Made by a program: the position numbers and the translations under genes. This document shows positions 5,966-6,460 of a DNA stretch of 6,460 nt, piece after piece. This DNA comes from Rohdeia sp044358925. GTDB lineage: Bacteria; Planctomycetota; UBA1135; GCA-002686595. The stretch covers positions 1 through 6,460 of the forward strand of contig JBIKNC010000243.1 in assembly GCA_044358925.1 (NCBI GenBank). Direction: 5' to 3'. How positions within the stretch are numbered: position 1 is the stretch's first letter; each line of letters opens with the position of its first letter. The notes beneath the pieces were generated by a model. It had not been told where the DNA came from, searched no databases, and was given only the letters and a program-made list of their open reading frames with translations.

Positions 5966-6460
5966 ATGGGTATCCGACTCCAATCCGGCGACCTCTTGGC
6001 GGCGCACCCGGCGCTCGGGGATCCGAACTTCGCGCGCACGGTGCTGCTCGTCGTCGAGCACACCCCCGCAGGCGCGTTCGGGCTCGTTCTCAATCGCGAA
6101 ACAGGTTTCACGCTCGATCAACTCGTGCCGGACCACCCTGCGCTGGGTGGGCTCGTGTTTCCTGTGCTGCTCGGGGGCCCCGTCGACCACACCCGTCTGC
6201 ACTTCGTCCATGCGCTGCCCGGCCGCATCCGCGGCGGGAGCGAGCTGCGTCCCGGTCTGTGCATCGGCGGCGAAATCGGTGAGTTGGCCGACGTCATCAC
6301 GCAGCGCCTCGCGACCGGAACCCCAATAGACGACGTGCGCATCTTCATTGGCTACGCGGGTTGGGGAGCGGGCCAACTCGACGAAGAGCTGGCCACCGGA
6401 TCGTGGATCCCGATCGCCGGCCGCGACGACTGGATCTACGCGCCGCCCGGCGAGGACGTG
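5966..6460 (+). CDS. YqgE/AlgH family protein (DUF179), 3' end missing
   Basis: The first 165 residues of a YqgE/AlgH-family protein, open to the right edge. Family marks are clear: HPALGDPNFARTVLLVVEH (14-32), AFGLVLNR (36-43), the LLGGPVD segment near residue 70, and FIGYAGWGAGQLDEELATGSW (129-149). These proteins are about 180-190 residues, so most of the gene is present. Their biochemical role is unsettled: AlgH was linked to alginate regulation in Pseudomonas, and the family is otherwise described only structurally. No signal peptide is visible. The start is uncertain between ATG 5966 and GTG 5960, two codons earlier; AGGA (5949-5952) is 7 nt from the GTG and 13 nt from the ATG, so the GTG has the better spacing. 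In many proteobacteria yqgE precedes the Holliday-junction resolvase-like yqgF/ruvX; whether that holds here lies outside the window. Confidence 0.93.
   Translation, partial: MGIRLQSGDLLAAHPALGDPNFARTVLLVVEHTPAGAFGLVLNRETGFTLDQLVPDHPALGGLVFPVLLGGPVDHTRLHFVHALPGRIRGGSELRPGLCIGGEIGELADVITQRLATGTPIDDVRIFIGYAGWGAGQLDEELATGSWIPIAGRDDWIYAPPGEDV

Noticed and set aside
4609..6282. Plus-strand 557-codon open frame spanning the RlmD end, regulator and intergenic region
   Set aside because: It crosses three better-supported genes and a non-coding gap in a different frame, with Arg/Ser shadow composition.
5822..6376. Minus-strand 184-codon open frame across the yqgE-family gene
   Set aside because: The plus strand encodes unmistakable YqgE/AlgH motifs, and the minus frame has none.

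Overview
The window is GC-rich DNA, about 70% G+C by eye, with a tight gene layout: short gaps, GTGA and ATGA stop/start overlaps, and several GTG starts. It looks like the chromosome of a Gram-negative-type, high-GC bacterium. The YqgE/AlgH gene and the predicted lipoprotein fit a diderm. The DUF4920, TPR, D-threonine-aldolase-like and small Cys4 genes would suit a planctomycete, myxobacterium or similar environmental lineage, but the sequence alone does not settle the phylum. I see no phage, IS element, CRISPR array, tRNA or rRNA.

Layout. Positions 1-66 hold only a possible terminator for a gene to the left. A minus-strand gene (67-504) encodes a DUF4920-type secreted or lipid-anchored protein. 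It diverges across only 37 bp from a plus-strand run of five genes, 542-5206: trmL (tRNA wobble 2'-O-methyltransferase), a 368-aa TPR protein, a fold-type III PLP enzyme of the D-threonine aldolase/D-serine dehydratase family, an iron-sulfur 23S rRNA uracil-C5 methyltransferase (RlmD-like), and a 79-aa Cys4 zinc-ribbon-like protein of unknown function. After trmL the genes are separated by 46 bp, 13 bp, a GTGA overlap and an ATGA overlap, so this is very probably one operon with translational coupling in its last three or four genes. A convergent minus-strand ArsR-type winged-helix regulator (5125-5766) overlaps the end of the small gene by 82 bp. A 199-bp intergenic region (5767-5965), clearly less GC-rich in its middle, separates the regulator from a divergent plus-strand yqgE/algH-family gene cut by the right edge.

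Functionally, two RNA methyltransferases share a transcription unit with a TPR scaffold, a D-amino-acid PLP enzyme and a tiny metal-binding protein. Most of the window is housekeeping. The least understood parts are the small Cys4 gene with its antisense-overlapped tail, the PLP enzyme with its H-x-C metal site, and the regulator with two competing starts facing yqgE. I did not find convincing evidence of a new multi-gene system.
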